Shown: in pieces, positions 48,037 through 57,413 of the stretch | How the letters are laid out: each line of letters starts with the position of its first letter | Numbering within the stretch: the stretch's first letter is position 1 | Assembly: GCF_023953965.1 (NCBI RefSeq) | Contig: NZ_JAMLIX010000001.1 | Location: 2,604,501 to 2,668,500, forward strand | Direction of reading: 5' to 3' | From: Bosea sp. (in: a-proteobacteria) | GTDB lineage: Bacteria > Pseudomonadota > Alphaproteobacteria > Rhizobiales > Beijerinckiaceae | DNA length: 64,000 nt | Notes under the pieces: generated by a model | Told to the model about the DNA's origin: nothing | Seen by the model: only the letters and a program-made list of their open reading frames with translations | Databases searched by the model: none | Translations under genes and position numbers: made by a program

Positions 48037-49665
48037 TCAATCCTTCACCGCGGCGGAGCCGGCGGTTTCGAGGTTGAGCGCGGCGGCGAGCAGGGCCTGT
48101 GTATAGGCTTCGCGCGGCTTCGCGAAGATCGCCTCCGCCGGGCCTTCCTCGACCACCTTGCCGTTCTGCATCACCACCACCCGGTGCGACAGGGCCCGGA
48201 CGACCTTGAGGTCGTGGCTGATGAAGAGATAGCCCAGCTTGCGCCTGGTTTGCAGGCCGCGCAACAAGTCGACGATCTGCGCCTGCACCGACATGTCGAG
48301 CGCCGAGGTCGGCTCGTCGAGCACGACGAAGCGCGGGTCGAGCGCCATGGCGCGCGCGATCGCGATGCGCTGGCGCTGGCCGCCCGAGAATTCGTGCGGA
48401 TAGCGGTCCATCGCCGCAGGATCCAGCCCGACATCGACGAGCGCCTGGGCGACGGTCTCGCGGCTTTGCCGGTCGTTCAGGCCGGGCTTCTGGATGGCGA
48501 GCCCTTCCGCCACGATCTCGGCCACCGACATGCGCGGCGAGAGCGAGCCGTAAGGGTCCTGGAAGACGACCTGGAGGTCCTTGCGCTTCGGCCTGAGCTG
48601 CTTGCTCGACAGCCCGTCGATGCGATCGCCGAGGAAGACGACCGGCCCTTCCGAGGCGATCAGCCTGAGGATCGCTAGGCCGAGCGTGGTCTTGCCCGAG
48701 CCGGATTCGCCGACGACGCCCAGCGTCTCGCCCTCGCGGACCGTGACCGAGATGCCGTCGACCGCCTTCACATGGCCGCTGACGCGGCGCAGCAGGCCGG
48801 ACTTGATCGGGAACCAGACCTTGACCGGGCCGGCCTCGAGCAGCGTCGCCGCGTCGGCCGGGACGGGGGCGGGGCGACCCTTCGGCTCGGCCGCGAGCAG
48901 GCGCCTGGTGTAGTCGTGGCGCGGGTTGCCGAAGATCTCGGCCACGGGGCCGTGCTCGACGATCCTGCCCTTCAGCATGACGCAGACCCGGTCGGCGATG
49001 CGCCTCACGATGCCGAGATCATGGGTGATGAACAGCATCGCCATGCCGAGCCGGCCTTGCAGCTCCTTGAGCAGCTTCAGGATCTGGGCCTGCACGGTGA
49101 CGTCGAGCGCCGTCGTCGGCTCGTCGGCGATGAGCAGTTCGGGCTCGTTGGCGAGCGCCATCGCGATCATCACGCGCTGGCGCTGGCCGCCCGAGAGCTG
49201 GTGCGGATAGGCGTCGAGCCGGCTTGCCGCATCGCGGATGCCGACGAGGTCGAGCAGTTCCAGCGTGCGGGCGCGCGCCTTCTCGCCGCTGAGGCCCTTG
49301 TGCAGTTCGAGGATCTCGCCGATCTGCCGCTCGATCGTGTGCAGCGGGTTGAGCGAGGTCATCGGCTCCTGGAAGACCATGGTGATGTCGTTGCCGCGCA
49401 CCTTGCGCATCGCGTCCTCGTCGGCCGCGATCAGGTCCTGCCCGTCGAAGATCACCTTGCCGGAGGGGTGGCGCGCCGCCGGATAGTTCAGGAGCTTGAG
49501 GATCGACAGCGCCGAGACCGACTTGCCGGAGCCGGATTCCCCGACGAGCGCCAAGGTCTCGCCGCGATTGATCGAGAACGAGACATGGTCGACCGCGAGC
49601 GTCTCGCTGCCGCCCTGGCGGAAGGCGACGGAAAGGTCCTCGACGGAGAGAAGCGGGCCGCTCAT
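48037..49665 (-). CDS. yejF: Peptide ABC transporter ATPase YejF (two fused ATP-binding domains)
   Basis: 542 residues with two complete nucleotide-binding domains. Domain 1: Walker A VGESGSGKSVSA, signature HQLSGGQRQRVMIA, Walker B LLIADEPTTALDVTVQ. Domain 2: VGESGSGKTTLG, HEFSGGQRQRIAIA, FVVLDEPTSALDMSVQ. Each has an oligopeptide-type linker region. It energises uptake by YejBE of peptides such as microcin C-like compounds from the periplasm. ATG at 49665 overlaps the yejE stop by four bases. Confidence 0.95.
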   Translation of the reverse strand: MSGPLLSVEDLSVAFRQGGSETLAVDHVSFSINRGETLALVGESGSGKSVSALSILKLLNYPAARHPSGKVIFDGQDLIAADEDAMRKVRGNDITMVFQEPMTSLNPLHTIERQIGEILELHKGLSGEKARARTLELLDLVGIRDAASRLDAYPHQLSGGQRQRVMIAMALANEPELLIADEPTTALDVTVQAQILKLLKELQGRLGMAMLFITHDLGIVRRIADRVCVMLKGRIVEHGPVAEIFGNPRHDYTRRLLAAEPKGRPAPVPADAATLLEAGPVKVWFPIKSGLLRRVSGHVKAVDGISVTVREGETLGVVGESGSGKTTLGLAILRLIASEGPVVFLGDRIDGLSSKQLRPKRKDLQVVFQDPYGSLSPRMSVAEIVAEGLAIQKPGLNDRQSRETVAQALVDVGLDPAAMDRYPHEFSGGQRQRIAIARAMALDPRFVVLDEPTSALDMSVQAQIVDLLRGLQTRRKLGYLFISHDLKVVRALSHRVVVMQNGKVVEEGPAEAIFAKPREAYTQALLAAALNLETAGSAAVKD

Positions 49666-50810
49666 GCGAAGGTCTTTCGCGGGTCGAAGGCGTCGCGCAC
49701 CGCCTCGCCGATGAAGATCAAGAGCGACAGCATCAGCGCGATCACGATGAAGCCGGACAAGCCCAGCCAGGGCGCCTGGAGGTTCGACTTGCCCTGCGCC
49801 AGCAATTCGCCGAGCGACGGCGAGCCCGGCGGCAGGCCGAAGCCGAGGAAGTCGAGCGAGGTCAGCGTCGTGATCGAGCCGTTCAGGATGAAGGGCAGGA
49901 AGGTCAGCGTCGCGACCATGGCGTTGGGCAGGAGGTGGCGGATCATGATCGTGCGGTTGGAGAGGCCGAGCGCGCGGGCCGCGCGGACATATTCGAAGTT
50001 GCGCGCCCTGAGGAATTCGGCGCGCACGACGCCGACCAGCGCCACCCAGGAGAACAGCAAGAGGATGCCGAGCAGCACGAAGAAGCCCGGCGTGATGATC
50101 GCCGCGACGATGATCAGCAGGTAGAGCGCCGGGATCGAGGTCCAGATCTCGATCAGCCGCTGGAAGACGAGGTCGGTCCAGCCGCCGAAATAGCCCTGGA
50201 TGGCGCCGGCCGCGATGCCGACCACCGAGGAGAAGGCGCACAGGATCAGCCCGAACAGCACCGAGATGCGGAAGCCGTAGATCAGCCGCGCGACGACGTC
50301 GCGGCCCTGGTCGTCGGTGCCGAGCCAGTTCCATTCGAGGTCGCGGCAGGTCGATCCGCCGGTGCGCTCGGCGATCGGCCGGCATTGCTCGTCCGTGAGC
50401 AGCCAGGTCGGCGGGGCGGGAGCGGGCACAGGCAGGTCGAGGTTGTGCGTATTGTAGCCGTAGCGGATCGGCGGCCAGATCGCGAAGCCGTTGGCCGCGA
50501 TCTCGTTGGCGATGACGGGATCGCGGTAATCGGTGGTGGCGAGGAAGCCGCCGAACTTCTCCTCCGGATAGTTCACCGCGACGGGAATGAGCCACTCGCC
50601 CTTGTAGTGGACGAGAAGCGGCCGGTCGTTGGCGATGAACTCGGCGAAGAGCGAGACGAGGAACAGCGCCAGGAACAGCCAGAGCGACCACCAGCCGCGC
50701 CGGTTCGCCTTGAAGTTGTCGAGCCGGCGCCGGTTGATCGGCTTGAGCTTCAGCCAGCCCTGCTGCGGCTGCGCCGGGGCGAGGGGGATGTCGATTAGCG
50801 TGTCGGCCAT
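49662..50810 (-). CDS. yejE: Peptide ABC transporter permease YejE
   Basis: 382 residues. A cytoplasmic N-terminus and first helix (WSLWLFLALFLVSLFAEFIA) precede a large periplasmic loop with the WLGTDDQGRDVVARLIYGFR hallmark of DppC/YejE, then five helices. The EAA loop reads EYVRAARALGLSNRTIMIRHLLPNAM. It forms the channel with YejB. ATG at 50810 or the GTG at 50816 overlapping the yejB stop may start it. The long Cys-containing loop (EQCRPIAERTGGSTCRD) is typical of YejE. Confidence 0.95.
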   Translation of the reverse strand: MADTLIDIPLAPAQPQQGWLKLKPINRRRLDNFKANRRGWWSLWLFLALFLVSLFAEFIANDRPLLVHYKGEWLIPVAVNYPEEKFGGFLATTDYRDPVIANEIAANGFAIWPPIRYGYNTHNLDLPVPAPAPPTWLLTDEQCRPIAERTGGSTCRDLEWNWLGTDDQGRDVVARLIYGFRISVLFGLILCAFSSVVGIAAGAIQGYFGGWTDLVFQRLIEIWTSIPALYLLIIVAAIITPGFFVLLGILLLFSWVALVGVVRAEFLRARNFEYVRAARALGLSNRTIMIRHLLPNAMVATLTFLPFILNGSITTLTSLDFLGFGLPPGSPSLGELLAQGKSNLQAPWLGLSGFIVIALMLSLLIFIGEAVRDAFDPRKTFA

Positions 50811-50812
50811 GC

Positions 50813-51898
50813 TCACGCCTCCCGGCTCTCGAAATCGATGCGGGGGTCGACCCAGCTATAGGTCAGGTCGGTGATCAGGTGCACGACGAGGCCGATCAGC
50901 GAGAAGATGTAGAGATTGGCGAAGACGACCGGATAGTCGCGGTTGACGATCGCCTCGAAGGAGAGAAGCCCCAGCCCGTCGAGCGAGAAGATCGTCTCGA
51001 TCAAAAGCGAGCCGGCGAAGAGCGCGTTGACGAAGGCGCCGGGGAAGCCGGCGATGACGATCAGCATCGCGTTGCGGAAGACATGGCCGTAGAGCACGCG
51101 CCGCTCGCTCAGGCCCTTCATCCGGGCGGTCAGCACGTATTGCTTGCGGATCTCGTCGAGGAAGGAGTTCTTGGTCAAAAGCGTCGAGGTGGCGAAGGCG
51201 CCGAGCGCCATCGCCAGGACCGGCAGCGTGATGTGCCAGAGATAGTCCCTGGCCTTGCCGATCAGGCTGAGCTGCGCCCAATTGTCGGAGGTCAGGCCGC
51301 GCAGCGGGAAGATCTGCCAGAACGAGCCGCCGGCGAAGAGCACGATCAGGAGGATCGCGAACAGGAAGCTCGGTATGGCGTAGCCGAGGATGACGACGGC
51401 GCTCGTCCAGGTGTCGAAGCGCGAGCCCTCCTTCATCGCCTTGCGGATGCCGAGCGGGATCGAGATCGCATAGGAGATCAGCGTCATCCACAGGCCGAGC
51501 GTGATCGAGACCGGCAGCTTCTCCCTGATCAGCTGGAGCACCGGCGCGTCGCGGAAATAGCTGCGGCCGAAATCGAAGCGGGCATAGTCGCCGAGCATCT
51601 TCAGGAAGCGCTCATGCGCCGGCTTGTCGAAGCCGAACTGCTTTTCCAGCTCCTTGATGAAGGCGGGGTCGAGCCCCTGCGCGCCGCGATAGGCCGAAGC
51701 GTCGCCCTGCGCGCCGGCATCGCCCATCTGCCCGCCACTGACGCGGTCCATCGCGCTGCTGTTGGGGTTCTGGAGCTGCGAGATCACGCGCTCGACCGGG
51801 CCGCCCGGCGCGAACTGCACGATGACGAAGGAGACCAGCAGGATGCCGAACAGCGTCGGCACCATCAGCGCCAGGCGCCGGGCGATGTAGCTCAGCAT
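50813..51898 (-). CDS. yejB: Peptide ABC transporter permease YejB
   Basis: 361 residues with the DppB/OppB layout: N-terminal helix IARRLALMVPTLFGILLVSFVIVQFAPGGP, a periplasmic insert with VSGGQMGDAGAQGDASAYRGAQGLDP, and five further helices; the EAA loop is KQYVLTARMKGLSERRVLYGHVFRNAM. It pairs with YejE. ATG at 51898 lies eight bases after the yejA stop. The operon order yejA-B-E-F is intact, then deoB. Confidence 0.95.
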   Translation of the reverse strand: MLSYIARRLALMVPTLFGILLVSFVIVQFAPGGPVERVISQLQNPNSSAMDRVSGGQMGDAGAQGDASAYRGAQGLDPAFIKELEKQFGFDKPAHERFLKMLGDYARFDFGRSYFRDAPVLQLIREKLPVSITLGLWMTLISYAISIPLGIRKAMKEGSRFDTWTSAVVILGYAIPSFLFAILLIVLFAGGSFWQIFPLRGLTSDNWAQLSLIGKARDYLWHITLPVLAMALGAFATSTLLTKNSFLDEIRKQYVLTARMKGLSERRVLYGHVFRNAMLIVIAGFPGAFVNALFAGSLLIETIFSLDGLGLLSFEAIVNRDYPVVFANLYIFSLIGLVVHLITDLTYSWVDPRIDFESREA

Positions 51899-51905
51899 GC
51901 TCCGC

Positions 51906-53774
51906 TCACGCCTTTCCGATCCGCTTGGCCTTCTCGGCGTCGTACCACCAGATCCCCGGCGCGCCGGAGCCGTATTTCGGCTTGGTCTCTGGCCGGTCGT
52001 ACATGTCCCAATAGGCGATCCATTCGCCCGGGTTCCACCACATCGGGATCCAGTAGCGGCCGGCGCGTAAAAGCCGGTCGAGGCATTTCGCGGCGACGAC
52101 CACCTCGGCGTAGCTGTCCGCCTGGCCGATCCGCTGGATCATCGCATCGATGGCGGGGTCCGAAACGCCTCCGGCATTGAGCGAACCGCGCGTCTTCGCG
52201 GCCTCCGAGCCGTAGACGATGCGCAGGGTGTCGCTGGGGATCGCGCTGCCGCCGAGCGCGCGGCTGATCACGTCGAACTCGAAATCGTCGACCCGGCGCT
52301 GATATTGCGAATCGTCGACGATGCGCGAGGTGGCGCGGATGCCCAGCCGCTTGAGATTGGCCTGGAACGGCTGCGTATGAGGCTGGAGCACGGTTTGCGA
52401 GTCGAGGAACTCGATCTCGAAGGGTTGGCCGTCGGGCAGCTTCAGGTTGCTGCCGTCGCGCTTGCAGCCGGCGGCCCGCAGCATCTCGTCGGCGCGCTGC
52501 AACAGGTTGCGGTCGCTGCCGGAGCCGTTCGAGACGGGCGGCAGCCAGGGCTCGCCGAAGACCTCGTCGGGAACCTTGCCCCGGAACGGCTCGAGCAGGG
52601 CCAATTCCGCTTCCGAGGGTTTCCCGGCCGCCTTGGAGTCGGAATTCTCGAAATAGGAGGTCATGCGGCTATAGAGGCCGAACATGATGTTGCGGTTGGT
52701 CCATTCGAAATCGAAAGCCAGCCCCAGCGCTTCGCGAATGCGCGGATCGGAGAATTTCTTCCGCCTGAGATTGAAGATCCACCCCTGCGAGCCGACCGGC
52801 GCGGTGCGCTTGAAGGTCTCCTTCCTGACCTTGCCTTCATGCACGGCGGGGAAGTCATAGGCCGTCGCCCAGAATTTCGAGGTGAACTCCTCGTTGAAGG
52901 TGATCGATCCGCTCTTGAAGGCCTCGAACGCCACCTGGCGGTCGCGGAAATATTCCCAGCGCACCCGGTCGAAATTATTGAGGCCGACATTCACCGGCAG
53001 GTCTTTCGCCCAATAATCGGGCACGCGCTCGAATTCGATGAAGCGGCCCTGCTCGAAGCGGCCGACCTTGTAGGCGCCGGAGCCCAGCGGCGGCTCCAGC
53101 GTCGAGGCCTCGAAATTGCGGGTCGACCAGAATTTTTCGGAGAAGACCGGCAATCCCGCGACGACGAGGTGCAGATCGCGGCTGCGCCGGGGCGACAACG
53201 TCACCACGACGATGTCCTCGCCCTCGGCGACGGACGAGACGAGCTCGCTCAGCATCATGCGATAGGAGGGATGGCCCTTCGTCTTCAGGATGTTCATCGA
53301 GAAGGCGACGTCGGCTGCGGTGACGCGCGAGCCGTCATGGAAGCGGGCCTCGGGCCTCAGCCGGAAACGATAGCTCAGCCTGTCGGGCGAGGCCGCGACG
53401 CTTTTCGCCAGGAGCCCGTAGAGCGCGCCGGGCTCGTCGCCCGAGCCGGACATCAGGCTGTCGAAGCAGGCGTCCATCCCGGCGGCGCCGCTGCCCTGCA
53501 GCACGAAGATGTTCAGGGTGTCGAAGCTGTCGGCGCCCTGGTTGCCGGAGCGGCTCTTGATCTGGACGGTCAAGCTCCCGCCCTTGGGAGCCTTGGGGTT
53601 CACATAGGGAAAATGCGGGAAGTCCGGGGGCAGGGCGAGCTCGCCGAAGGTCGAGAGCCCGTGCGCTTCCCTTTCCTGCGCCAGCCCCGTTCCGGCCGGG
53701 CCGGGCAGGATGCCCGCGACCGCGGCGGTGCCTGCCGCTTCCAGAAATCCGCGGCGTGTGATGCGCCTGCGCAT
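51906..53774 (-). CDS. yejA: Peptide-binding protein YejA (SBP family 5)
   Basis: 622 residues with a Tat-like signal (RRRITRRGFLEAAGTAAVAGILPGPAGTGLA). The mature protein begins REAHGLSTFGELALPPDFPHFPYVNPKAPKGG and shows the family-5 fold: FDTLNIFVLQG, RFRLRPEARFHDGSRVTAADVAFS, PPLGSGAYKVGRFEQGRFIEFERVPDYWAKDLPVN, RIREALGLAFDFEWTNRNIMFGLY. It captures peptides in the periplasm and hands them to YejBEF. It is the first gene of the operon; the gap upstream has a terminator for the cytochrome gene. Confidence 0.95.
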   Translation of the reverse strand: MRRRITRRGFLEAAGTAAVAGILPGPAGTGLAQEREAHGLSTFGELALPPDFPHFPYVNPKAPKGGSLTVQIKSRSGNQGADSFDTLNIFVLQGSGAAGMDACFDSLMSGSGDEPGALYGLLAKSVAASPDRLSYRFRLRPEARFHDGSRVTAADVAFSMNILKTKGHPSYRMMLSELVSSVAEGEDIVVVTLSPRRSRDLHLVVAGLPVFSEKFWSTRNFEASTLEPPLGSGAYKVGRFEQGRFIEFERVPDYWAKDLPVNVGLNNFDRVRWEYFRDRQVAFEAFKSGSITFNEEFTSKFWATAYDFPAVHEGKVRKETFKRTAPVGSQGWIFNLRRKKFSDPRIREALGLAFDFEWTNRNIMFGLYSRMTSYFENSDSKAAGKPSEAELALLEPFRGKVPDEVFGEPWLPPVSNGSGSDRNLLQRADEMLRAAGCKRDGSNLKLPDGQPFEIEFLDSQTVLQPHTQPFQANLKRLGIRATSRIVDDSQYQRRVDDFEFDVISRALGGSAIPSDTLRIVYGSEAAKTRGSLNAGGVSDPAIDAMIQRIGQADSYAEVVVAAKCLDRLLRAGRYWIPMWWNPGEWIAYWDMYDRPETKPKYGSGAPGIWWYDAEKAKRIGKA

Positions 53775-53884
53775 GGTTTCGCGTCTCCGTCCGATTCGCC
53801 GCCGTCCTGTCTCGCCCGCGCGGCGGGTGACCGTAATGCGGATTGTGCGGGCATGCGCAAGGCGCAGGCAAGGCGCGATGAGAA

Positions 53885-53907
53885 AAAGCCGGGCAGGGCC
53901 CGGCTTT
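53885..53907 (-). terminator. Rho-independent terminator of the membrane cytochrome c gene
   Basis: AAAGCCGGGC pairs with GCCCGGCTTT around a three-base loop, followed on the minus strand by TTTTTCTC. It lies 34 bases after the stop of the minus-strand cytochrome gene (53941) and 111 bases before the start of yejA, so it separates the two. Confidence 0.9.
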
Positions 53908-53940
53908 GTGATCGTCGATTCGTCGGTGGCCGGCCTGTCG

Positions 53941-54483
53941 TCAGGGCTTCGGCAGCGGCTGCGGCGAATCCGCCAGCGAGTTCAGATAGGCGATGACGTC
54001 GGCGCGGGTCTCGGGCTTGGCGATGCCGGCGAAGGCCATGGCGGTGCCGGGCACGTAAGCCTTCGGGCTCTTCAGGAAGTGGTCGAGCGCGTCGGCGTCC
54101 CAGGTCTTGTCGGTGCGGCCCTTCATCGCGGCCGAATAGCCGAAGCCGTCGACCGCGCCCTCGTTGCGGCCGAAGACGCCGAAGAGATGCGGGCCGACCT
54201 TGTTGGCCCCGCCCTTGTCGAAGGTGTGGCAGGCCTTGCAGGCGGCGGTGGCCTTCTCGCCCTTGGCGACGTCGGCCTTGGCGAGGCGCACCGCGATCGG
54301 CTCCTCCGCGGCGGGCGCGGCGGCGGTGCCGCCGCCGGCGGACGCTTCCTCGCTCGGCAGATCGAAGCCCGGCACCACCGGCTTCTTCGGCGCGAAGACG
54401 ATGCCCGCCGTCATGTTGAGGCCCATCACGACGAGCAGCGTGGAGAGAACCGCGCCGGCGATCTTGTTGGCTTCGATGTTCAT
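53941..54483 (-). CDS. Membrane-anchored cytochrome c (CycM/c552 type)
   Basis: 180 residues. An uncleaved N-terminal anchor (IAGAVLSTLLVVMGLNMTAGIVFA) is followed by an Ala/Glu/Pro-rich linker to about residue 65, then a class I cytochrome domain with one haem site CKACH in KATAACKACHTFDKGG and Met ligand in VPGTAMAFAGI. It matches CycM, which carries electrons between the bc1 complex and the aa3 oxidase in the periplasm. Start at 54483 gives the anchor directly. A terminator follows the gene. It faces kdsB divergently. Confidence 0.92.
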   Translation of the reverse strand: MNIEANKIAGAVLSTLLVVMGLNMTAGIVFAPKKPVVPGFDLPSEEASAGGGTAAAPAAEEPIAVRLAKADVAKGEKATAACKACHTFDKGGANKVGPHLFGVFGRNEGAVDGFGYSAAMKGRTDKTWDADALDHFLKSPKAYVPGTAMAFAGIAKPETRADVIAYLNSLADSPQPLPKP

Positions 54484-54683
54484 CCTGTCCGACCCTGCTG
54501 CCCTCCGCGGCGAAAGGCGCGGGAGACGAGATAGCGCTTGGCCGGAGTCTCGAAAGGCTCCAGCCTACGCCGTTGCTTAACCGCTTTGCGCGCTTCATTG
54601 CAACTCGTATAAGCGCGCACCGTTTGAGACTTTTTGCCGCCACGGGTTTCCGCGGCGGCGCCCAGCCGGGAACGCTGCAGAAA

Positions 54684-55418
54684 ATGGCCCTTCCGCTGAT
54701 CCTGATCCCGGCCCGCATGCAGGCGACGCGCCTGCCCGGCAAGCCGCTGGCCGACATCCATGGCGAGCCGATGATCGTGCATGTCTGGCGCCGCGCCGTC
54801 GAATCCGGGGCGGGCGACGTCGCCGTGGCGACGGACTCAGCCGAGATCGCGGCGGCGATCGCGGCGGCCGGCGGCAAGGCGGTGATGACCGGCGCCCACC
54901 ACCAGACCGGCTCCGACCGGATCAAGGAAGCCGCCGATATCCTCGATCCGCAGCGGCATTACGACATCATCGTCAATGTGCAGGGCGATTTCCCGACGCT
55001 CGCGCCCTCGGCCATCGCCGCGGCGGTGAAGCCGCTCGCCGATCCGGCCGTGGACATCGCGACGCTCGCCGGCGTGATCACCGAGGAGGAGGAGAAGACG
55101 GCGCCGAGCGTCGTCAAGCTCGTCGGCAGCGAGATCGCTCCGGGCCATCTGCGCGCGCTCTACTTCACCCGCGCCAGGGCGCCGGCGGGCGAGGGGCCGC
55201 TCTACCACCATGTCGGCCTCTACGCCTATCGCCGCGCCGCGCTCGACCGTTTCGTCGGCCTGCCGCAATCGCCGCTGGAGCTGCGCGAGAGCCTCGAGCA
55301 GCTTCGCGCGCTCGAGGACGGCATGCGCATCGACGCCATGGTCATCGACCAAGTGCCGCGCGGCGTCGACACCCCCCCCGATCTCGATCGCGCCCGCGCG
55401 ATCCTGAAATCCAGCTAG
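54684..55418 (+). CDS. kdsB: 3-deoxy-manno-octulosonate cytidylyltransferase KdsB
   Basis: 244 residues. Motifs are LILIPARMQATRLPGKPLADI (nucleotide binding), VAVATDSAEIAAA, HQTGSDRIKEA, IIVNVQGDFPTLAP, YHHVGLYAYRRAALDRFV and LRALEDGMRIDAMVID. It activates KDO with CTP to CMP-KDO for lipopolysaccharide core synthesis in the cytoplasm. The ATG at 54684 begins the conserved ALPLILIPAR; frames upstream are leader of the divergent cytochrome gene. Its stop lies within a 16-base inverted repeat. Confidence 0.95.
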   Translation: MALPLILIPARMQATRLPGKPLADIHGEPMIVHVWRRAVESGAGDVAVATDSAEIAAAIAAAGGKAVMTGAHHQTGSDRIKEAADILDPQRHYDIIVNVQGDFPTLAPSAIAAAVKPLADPAVDIATLAGVITEEEEKTAPSVVKLVGSEIAPGHLRALYFTRARAPAGEGPLYHHVGLYAYRRAALDRFVGLPQSPLELRESLEQLRALEDGMRIDAMVIDQVPRGVDTPPDLDRARAILKSS

Positions 55419-55457
55419 GGCAATTCCGCGTTTCCCTGAACCGCGGAATTGCCCTAG
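55415..55457. terminator. Inverted repeat overlapping the kdsB stop
   Basis: CTAGGGCAATTCCGCG (55415-55430) and its exact reverse complement (55442-55457) surround an 11-base loop. The kdsB TAG lies in the left arm. The hairpin may end kdsB transcription or protect its mRNA, although only a short T-rich run follows. Confidence 0.6.
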
Positions 55458-55471
55458 ATTCTTGTCTTGCC

Positions 55472-55515
55472 GCATTTTCTTCACGCGAACCGGTGCCCAC
55501 TTCGTTCGAAAATGC
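55472..55515. repeat. Short dispersed palindrome (GCATTTTC...GAAAATGC)
   Basis: GCATTTTC-N28-GAAAATGC, with an internal ACGCGAACCGGTGCCCACTT, matches the arms of the element at 36596-36639 and the consensus of a frequent repeat in this order. It lies just upstream of pheA. Confidence 0.7.
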
Positions 55516-55539
55516 TCTTGAGGAGCCTGAAGTCGTCCC

Positions 55540-56394
55540 ATGTCCGTCGTCGTGTCTTATCAGGGTGAGCCCGGAGCCTTCTCCTCGCAGGCCGCCATCC
55601 AGGTCTTTCCGGACTGCGAGCTTCTGCCCTGCGCCACCTTCGAGGACGCGCTCTCCGCCGTCAGCGACGGCAAGGCGCGCTACGGCATGATCCCGATCGA
55701 CAACTCGATCGCCGGCCGTGTCGCCGATATCCACCATCTCCTGCCGCGTTCGGGGCTGCATATCGTCGGCGAGCACTTCCTGCCGATCCGCTTCCACCTG
55801 ATGGCAGGCAAGGGCGCGACGCTGGCGACGATCCAGACGGTCCAGAGCCATATCCACGCGCTCGGCCAGTGCCGCAAGATCATCCGCAAGCTCGGCCTCA
55901 GGGCCGAGGTCGCGGCCGACACCGCCGGCTCCGCCCGCCAGGTCGCCGAGGCGGCCGATCCGACGCGGGCGGCCATCGCGCCGCGCATCGCGGCGGAGGT
56001 CTACGGCCTCGACATCCTGATGGAGGACATCGAGGACGAGAAGCACAACACCACGCGCTTCGTCGTGCTGTCGAAATATCCCGAATATGCCCGCCAGGGC
56101 GCTGGCAAGACGGTCACCACCCTGATGTTCCGCGTCCGCAACATCCCGGCCGCGCTCTACAAGGCGATGGGCGGCTTCGCCACCAACGGCATCAACATGA
56201 CCAAGCTCGAAAGCTACATGGTCGACGGGCTGTTCTCGGCGACGATGTTCTATGCCGATGTCGAGGGCCATCCCGACGATCCCGGGCTCAGGCGCGCGCT
56301 CGACGAACTCTCCTATTTCTCCAAGGAGACGAAGATCATGGGCGTCTATCCCGCCAGCGACTTCCGCTCGACGATCGAGGAAGCGGGGGAGTAA
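55540..56394 (+). CDS. pheA: Prephenate dehydratase PheA (monofunctional)
   Basis: 284 residues. The catalytic domain begins VVSYQGEPGAFSSQAA and includes the conserved PIDNSIAGRVADIHHLL and NTTRFVVLSK (TRF motif); the C-terminal ACT domain (TTLMFRVRNIPAALYKAMGGFATNGINMTKLES) would bind phenylalanine for feedback control. It converts prephenate to phenylpyruvate. There is no chorismate mutase domain, as is usual outside enterobacteria. ATG at 55540 lies after CTGAAGTCG and starts the conserved domain at once. Confidence 0.95.
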   Translation: MSVVVSYQGEPGAFSSQAAIQVFPDCELLPCATFEDALSAVSDGKARYGMIPIDNSIAGRVADIHHLLPRSGLHIVGEHFLPIRFHLMAGKGATLATIQTVQSHIHALGQCRKIIRKLGLRAEVAADTAGSARQVAEAADPTRAAIAPRIAAEVYGLDILMEDIEDEKHNTTRFVVLSKYPEYARQGAGKTVTTLMFRVRNIPAALYKAMGGFATNGINMTKLESYMVDGLFSATMFYADVEGHPDDPGLRRALDELSYFSKETKIMGVYPASDFRSTIEEAGE

Positions 56395-56410
56395 CGGCTC
56401 GATTGAGCGC

Positions 56411-57370
56411 TCAGGCCCTCTCGCCGTCGAGCGCCCAGGCCCTGACCAGCGTGTTGGCGATGGCGATGTGCTGCGGGCAGCCGAGCCCGTCGGGATGGCG
56501 GCCTTCCAGCATCTGGAGGACCTCCTCGCGCGTGAACCAGCGCCCGGCTTCCAGCTCCGTCATGTCGAGCGTTATCTCTTCGCCCAGTGCCTCGGCGATG
56601 CAGCCGATCATGATCGAGGAGGGGAAGGGCCAGGGCTGCGAGGCGAGGTAGCGCACGGTGCCGACCCTGAGGCCGGCCTCCTCCCAGCTCTCGCGCCTGA
56701 CCGCGTCCTCGAGCGTCTCGCCCGGTTCGACGAAGCCGGCGATGCAGGAATACATGCCAGGCGCGAAACGGGCCTGCCGTGCCAGCAGGCAGGCGTCGCC
56801 ATGCGTCACCAGCATGATCACGACCGGGTCGGTGCGCGGGAAATGCAGCGCGCCGCAGGCGGTGCATTCGCGCCGCCAGCCCGAGGCGCCGGCGACGGTC
56901 GCCCCGCCGCACTGAGCGCAGAGGCGGTGCCGCGCGTGCCAGTCGAGCACGGCCTTGGCCTCGCCGAGCGGCCCGATTTCCTCCTCCGGCACGATGCGCT
57001 TCAGCGCGACCGAGCGCAGATCGGTCAGGAACAGCTCCGGGCGCTCCTTCAGCGGGTCGATCAGCGCCTTGTCGATGAGGCGGGCGAAGCGCGGCGTCCC
57101 GTCCTCGGCGAGCCCCATGAAGATCTCTTCGGCGGCCGGGCCGAGCATCTCGGTCTCGCCATGACTGAACCAGACGGTGAGCGCCTCGCCGTCGAGGCGC
57201 TTGAGGATCGGCGTCTCGCCGGCGACGGCGGCGATGCGCGTATCCGAGCGGTGGCGCAGCGCCGTCACCGCATCGGGCTTGTTGCGCAGGTCCTCGCGCC
57301 GGTCGAGCCGGTTGATCGCGAAGCCGGTCAGGGAGGAGCGTTCGCGGCGGGGCGGGGAAGCGTCGTTCAT
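56411..57370 (-). CDS. nudC: NADH pyrophosphatase/RNA decapping enzyme NudC
   Basis: 319 residues. The N-terminal domain (to ~150) leads to a zinc ribbon CAQC...CTAC, then the Nudix domain with box GFVEPGETLEDAVRRESWEEAGL and the NudC signature SQPWPFPSSIMIG shortly after. It hydrolyses NADH to NMNH and AMP and can remove NAD caps from RNA, in the cytoplasm. It converges on pheA with 16 bases between stops. Full length. Confidence 0.93.
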   Translation of the reverse strand: MNDASPPRRERSSLTGFAINRLDRREDLRNKPDAVTALRHRSDTRIAAVAGETPILKRLDGEALTVWFSHGETEMLGPAAEEIFMGLAEDGTPRFARLIDKALIDPLKERPELFLTDLRSVALKRIVPEEEIGPLGEAKAVLDWHARHRLCAQCGGATVAGASGWRRECTACGALHFPRTDPVVIMLVTHGDACLLARQARFAPGMYSCIAGFVEPGETLEDAVRRESWEEAGLRVGTVRYLASQPWPFPSSIMIGCIAEALGEEITLDMTELEAGRWFTREEVLQMLEGRHPDGLGCPQHIAIANTLVRAWALDGERA

Positions 57371-57413
57371 GCCCCGGGTCTAGACCCGCGACGCCATGTC
57401 GCGCAAGCGCGCC

